From NCBI GenBank assembly GCA_025936195.1, contig JAICTW010000039.1, forward strand, positions 1 to 10,401: a stretch of 10,401 nucleotides of DNA. The letters are read 5' to 3'. Positions 7,315 to 10,401 of the stretch are shown here, one piece after another. The stretch is from Flavisolibacter sp. Lineage in GTDB: Bacteria; Bacteroidota; Bacteroidia; Chitinophagales; Chitinophagaceae. The notes under the pieces were generated by a model that saw only the letters and a program-made list of their open reading frames with translations, did not search any database and had not been told where the DNA came from. A program made the position numbers and the translations under genes. How positions within the stretch are numbered: position 1 is the stretch's first letter; each line of letters starts with the position of its first letter.

Positions 7315-8772
7315 CTACCACACAAAGGTTCCTACCGCACCTGCATCCAAAGTTGGTGTTACCCGCCGGCCATTAAAATTGATACTGAAAGTTTGCGACG
7401 TGCTGCCATCATTTTCCACAATCAATACTTTCTTTCCGTCAGGACGTTGAAAAGCTACATTGTTTAAACTTCCTGCAATATTGCTTGCAATTCGTACAGA
7501 ACCTGCAGCAACAAATTTAGAAGCATGCGCCACAATATAATAACCAACATTTCTTGTTACTCCGGAAATAATGGTGATCGCTCCTTTACAAGTGGTGCAT
7601 CCGCCGGGTGTATGAATGGAATAATATGGATCGCTTGCCAGGTTCCATTCCAGTGCAACGCGGCTCCAGTTGCGCATAGAACCAATGATCACATTTTTTA
7701 AATGCCATTTCAGGTCGCCTGCAAAATCGCCGGTGGAGGAAGTATATTGTTCCGTGAAATAAATATTTTTAGAAGGATAAGCAACATGCACCGTTGATAA
7801 AGCGCTGATGTCTCCTGCGTACAAATGAAATGCTGATCCGTCAACATATTGCCTTGCACCCGCATCATCCAAAATAGTCAAAGGATAATCCGGATGATCG
7901 GCATTATGATCGTACACGATAATTTTTGTTGTGATACCTGCAGCCGTAAAAGCGGGACCCAAATTATTTTTAATAAAATTGGCTTGCTCTGTTGCAGACA
8001 TGAGCATGCTTGGATTATTCCCACCATACAATGGCTCATTCTGCGGTGTAATGGCATCAATGGTTATGCCTTCTGCTTTCATGGCCTGAATGTATTTTAC
8101 AAAATAGTTAGCATACACACTATAGTATTGTGGCAGCAAACTTCCTCCAATGGAATTGTTATTGCTTTTCATCCATGTTGGTGGTGTCCATGGCGAACCC
8201 AGGATTTTTATTTTGGGATTGATGGCCAAAATGGATTTCAACACGGGTACTACATTGCTTTGGTCTTTGCGCAGGCTGAAGTTGTCTAAGTTCACATCGG
8301 TTTGTCCTGCAGGCATATCATCATAGGTATAAACAGAAGCACTTAAATCAGAAGCGCCAATGCTTATACGCAGATAGCTGATGCCAATGGAGTTACTATC
8401 TGATCCAAACAATTCTTTCAGCAAATCATTTTGCATGGAAGAAGGCAATCCGGAAATTAAAGAAGCACTTCCATCGGTAAGCGTAAATCCAAAGCCATCT
8501 ACAGTTTGATAGGTTTGAGAACTGTCCACAATAATTTCGGGATAACCATTGGAAGCCGTTTTAAAAGCCAGCGGTGTATTTTGCTTTTGCAACAACGAAG
8601 TTTGATTGCCGGTTGTCAAATAAAAATCCACATCTGAATGAGCAGGACGCGGAGTGGGAACAGTGCCTCCGCCATTATCCGGAGTTTTATTTTTATGGCA
8701 ATCGCTGAAGCTGAAGATCAAAACAGAACAGCAGCATGCAATGATAAGCCTGCGTCGGAATGATGTTTTCAT
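7315..8772 (-). CDS. GH30 family glycoside hydrolase, probable surface lipoprotein
   Basis: This 485-residue protein is a retaining (beta/alpha)8 glycosidase of family GH30, which covers glucosylceramidases, endo-beta-1,6-glucanases and related enzymes. Residues 1-24 form an N-terminal export signal (RRR, then a hydrophobic core) ending FSFSDC, where C25 is the likely lipidated Cys. A Gly/Pro/Thr-rich linker to ~45 then tethers the catalytic domain. The GFGFTLTDGSA motif (~93-103), SPWTPPTWMKSNNN (~193-206), QNEP with the acid/base E246, and YFTEQY with the nucleophile E341 are all present. A beta-sandwich C-terminal domain occupies ~415-485. WHLKNVIIGSMRNWS...LEWNLA and the Cys-rich GGCTTCKGA (~390-398) are the kind of sequence I associate with Bacteroidota endo-beta-1,6-glucanase-like members, but the subfamily is not certain. 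ATG 8772 is 27 bp after the stop of the upstream GH30 gene on an A-rich leader, so it is probably the distal gene of the operon. Lipidation with linker suggests outer-membrane display. Confidence 0.9.
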   Translation of the reverse strand: MKTSFRRRLIIACCCSVLIFSFSDCHKNKTPDNGGGTVPTPRPAHSDVDFYLTTGNQTSLLQKQNTPLAFKTASNGYPEIIVDSSQTYQTVDGFGFTLTDGSASLISGLPSSMQNDLLKELFGSDSNSIGISYLRISIGASDLSASVYTYDDMPAGQTDVNLDNFSLRKDQSNVVPVLKSILAINPKIKILGSPWTPPTWMKSNNNSIGGSLLPQYYSVYANYFVKYIQAMKAEGITIDAITPQNEPLYGGNNPSMLMSATEQANFIKNNLGPAFTAAGITTKIIVYDHNADHPDYPLTILDDAGARQYVDGSAFHLYAGDISALSTVHVAYPSKNIYFTEQYTSSTGDFAGDLKWHLKNVIIGSMRNWSRVALEWNLASDPYYSIHTPGGCTTCKGAITIISGVTRNVGYYIVAHASKFVAAGSVRIASNIAGSLNNVAFQRPDGKKVLIVENDGSTSQTFSINFNGRRVTPTLDAGAVGTFVW

Positions 8773-8799
8773 TTTCTGATTTTAAACAACAATGCTTCA

Positions 8800-10263
8800 C
8801 TAAAAGCTTTGGAATACCAGGGTAGTAATGGAATGTGGCAGGCTGGTGGTTTTTGCCTCTTTTCCTTTTACATACAATTGATAATCCATTTTTTGGTCAG
8901 AGCCGTTCATCACTACAACAGCAATACTGCCATCGGTATTTTTGAATGCTGTAGCCAGCAATCCACTTCTGTTGCTGGAAGCATTGATGCGTTTGGCGCC
9001 TGGTCTGATGAATTTTGAAAAATGCCCAATGTAATAATAAGAGTTGGTGTATTCCAATCCTTTCACCGGATCGAAATGAACGGGAGCAAAACAAAAATTT
9101 CCAACATGATTAGGACCACCTTTATCATCCAATAAAATATTCCAATCGGTCCAGCCAACAGTACCTGCATTAAAATCATGGATCATGGAGCGTCCGTATT
9201 TTTCACCAAGACTCCAGTCATATATTTTTGCAGGATTAAATCTTTCTGCACATCCTTCAGTGAAGATTAGATTTTTTTGAGGAAAGGTTTCATGAACCAT
9301 TTGCACATTGTTGAAAAGCATATCGCCACCTGTCCAGGTTTCATACCAGTGATAGCCAATGCCCCAAACATATTTTGCTGCACCCGGATCATTTAAAATA
9401 GTGCTGGCCCTTTGATAAACAAGATCGCGGTTGTGGTCCCATGCAATTAATTTTTTGGAGCTCATTCCATTTTTCTGCAAAGTGGGGCCGAGATAATTTT
9501 TAATGAAATCACGTTCAGCGGTATCAGTATATACGCAAGACTCCCATGTTTGAACTGCCATCGGTTCGTTCTGAACAGAAATGCCCCAAATAGGTATGCC
9601 TTCTTTTTCATAAGCCTTGATGAACTTCACATAAAAATTTGCCCATGCCTGATCATATTGCGGTAACAATTTTCCTCCGTGCAGCATATTATTGTTGTCC
9701 TTCATCCAGGCCGGCGGCGACCATGGACTTGCATATATTGTAAGTTTTCCCGCAGTAGCCATTGCTTTTTTGATCAAAGGAATGCGAAACTCTTCATCAT
9801 GTTTTACTGAAAATGTTTTCAGGTCTTTATCATTGTCTTCAACATAACTATAGCTGCCGCTTGAAAAATCGCAGCTTTGAATATTGGTTCGCGCCAATGT
9901 ATAACCAATTCCTTTTTGAGGATCGTAATAAGCGGTGAGCAATTCTTTTTGCTGATCAGGATTTAGTTTGGCGAAAGTTTCAGCCGAAGCATCAGTGATG
10001 GCGCCGCCAATACCCAGCATGGTTTGAAAACTGTGCGTGTCATCTACAAAAACAAAAACCTTGCGTTCCACTATAGGCTCCGGATTTGTAAACTGAATAT
10101 CTTCTAAAGGACTTATCCGGTAAGAAGTATTCATTGCCGTTGTATATACTTTGACAGTTTTATCTTTTTTCTGATCAACAGGTTTCTTGGGTTGCGCATT
10201 TGCTGATAACATCAAAGAAAGAAGTGAACATCCAAATACTGCTGTTCCAAAATTCTTTTTCAT
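8800..10263 (-). CDS. GH30 family glycoside hydrolase (glucosylceramidase-like), secreted/periplasmic
   Basis: The 487-residue product from ATG 10263 is a second GH30 enzyme. I chose this start because MKKNFGTAVFGCSLLSLML...ANA|Q is a classic Sec signal peptide (cleavage after residue ~23). In-frame ATG 10290 and GTG 10296 would add 9 or 11 residues in front of it, and no clear ribosome site separates them. Motifs: MLGIGGAITDASAE (~82-95), ASPWSPPAWMKDNNN, VQNEP with acid/base E233, and IFTEGC with nucleophile E336, followed by YDWSLGEKYGRSM and WTDWNILLD. A C-terminal beta-sandwich includes SKFIRPGAKR and ends TLVFQSF. It resembles glucosylceramidase-annotated Bacteroidota GH30 proteins; its true substrate is unknown. 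It is a divergent paralogue of the downstream GH30 (shared SPWxPPxWMK, LLPQY, QNEP) and lacks a lipobox, suggesting a periplasmic exo-acting partner. The start lies 34 bp after the stop of a probable upstream gene, consistent with an operon. Confidence 0.9.
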   Translation of the reverse strand: MKKNFGTAVFGCSLLSLMLSANAQPKKPVDQKKDKTVKVYTTAMNTSYRISPLEDIQFTNPEPIVERKVFVFVDDTHSFQTMLGIGGAITDASAETFAKLNPDQQKELLTAYYDPQKGIGYTLARTNIQSCDFSSGSYSYVEDNDKDLKTFSVKHDEEFRIPLIKKAMATAGKLTIYASPWSPPAWMKDNNNMLHGGKLLPQYDQAWANFYVKFIKAYEKEGIPIWGISVQNEPMAVQTWESCVYTDTAERDFIKNYLGPTLQKNGMSSKKLIAWDHNRDLVYQRASTILNDPGAAKYVWGIGYHWYETWTGGDMLFNNVQMVHETFPQKNLIFTEGCAERFNPAKIYDWSLGEKYGRSMIHDFNAGTVGWTDWNILLDDKGGPNHVGNFCFAPVHFDPVKGLEYTNSYYYIGHFSKFIRPGAKRINASSNRSGLLATAFKNTDGSIAVVVMNGSDQKMDYQLYVKGKEAKTTSLPHSITTLVFQSF

Positions 10264-10297
10264 TGAATTGAATAATAGTTCTGTTTTCATGTACACA

Positions 10298-10399
10298 TCA
10301 TTTATTAGTGGCGCCGTTTACCGGCTGTTCGTTTTTAGTGTTGTTGACCTGCTCGTCTGAAAATCCAAGTGCTCTGATATATCCGCCATTTGAAGAACA
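10298..10399 (-). CDS. Probable 3' end of an unidentified upstream gene, cut by the window edge
   Basis: On the - strand one frame is open from the right edge to TGA at 10298-10300. It encodes about 33 residues containing GGYIRALGFSDEQVNNT and a polar tail ending ATNK. The composition looks like a soluble protein end, and the position, 34 bp ahead of the GH30 start in the same orientation, fits an operon. The other two frames are also open for over 20 codons here, so the evidence for this frame is weak. In GH30 loci of Bacteroidota such a neighbour is often a SusD-like or glycan-binding protein or another glycosidase, but I do not recognise the family from this fragment. Confidence 0.4.
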   Translation of the reverse strand, partial: CSSNGGYIRALGFSDEQVNNTKNEQPVNGATNK

Positions 10400-10401
10400 G
10401 T

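Noticed and set aside
7849..8289. 146-codon + strand open frame inside the GH30 gene
   Set aside because: It lies antisense to a well-supported GH30 enzyme covering its catalytic region, and its Cys/Ile-rich translation resembles no family.
10313..10325. GC-rich small hairpin GCCG-TTTAC-CGGC near the end of the right-edge frame
   Set aside because: A four-base stem with no following T-tract on either strand is too weak to call a terminator.
1..10401. CRISPR arrays, insertion sequences, tRNA genes or attachment sites
   Set aside because: No regularly spaced repeats, transposase motifs, terminal inverted repeats or tRNA-like sequence were seen by reading both strands.

Overview
The window looks like chromosomal DNA from a Bacteroidota bacterium, most likely a Chitinophagaceae/Chitinophagales-type lineage. 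The reasons are moderately AT-rich DNA, A-rich translation starts with no clear Shine-Dalgarno, a tandem pair of secreted GH30 glycosidases (one a likely lipoprotein, one with an ordinary signal peptide), and a TcA-like toxin of the kind I associate with that phylum. The taxonomic call is an inference; no rRNA or marker gene is present.

Left two thirds (3-7016, + strand). A giant open frame runs off the left edge and ends at 6689. It is the C-terminal ~2,230 residues of a Tc (toxin complex) A-subunit-like protein. The ABC-toxin N-terminal region, neuraminidase-like region, helical/hydrophobic channel region and C-terminal TcB-binding region appear in the expected order. Its stop codon (TAA, 6687-6689) directly abuts the ATG of a 108-residue nucleotidyltransferase of the MNT/MntA type (6690-7016), with an exact GS-X10-DXD motif and a third Asp. 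No HEPN partner follows. Inside the 5' part of this small gene lies a perfect 11-bp stem with a T4 loop followed by a T-rich tail (6740-6770). It looks like an intrinsic terminator overlapping the codons of the catalytic GS motif, so it could set how much of the transcript continues past the toxin gene.

Middle (7017-7314). This is a gene-free convergent intergenic region. A terminator-like structure lies around 7105-7168 and may work in both directions.

Right third (7315-10401, - strand). Two GH30 family glycoside hydrolases sit 27 bp apart: 8800-10263 upstream with a Sec signal peptide, then 7315-8772, a probable lipoprotein. Both keep the two catalytic glutamates. A short open frame running in from the right edge and ending at 10298 is probably the tail of another gene in the same operon. 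The pair fits extracellular plus periplasmic breakdown of a beta-linked glucan such as beta-1,6-glucan, but the substrate cannot be read from the sequence.

The two blocks are convergent and have no obvious functional link. The most unusual point is the TcA-nucleotidyltransferase junction with its embedded hairpin.
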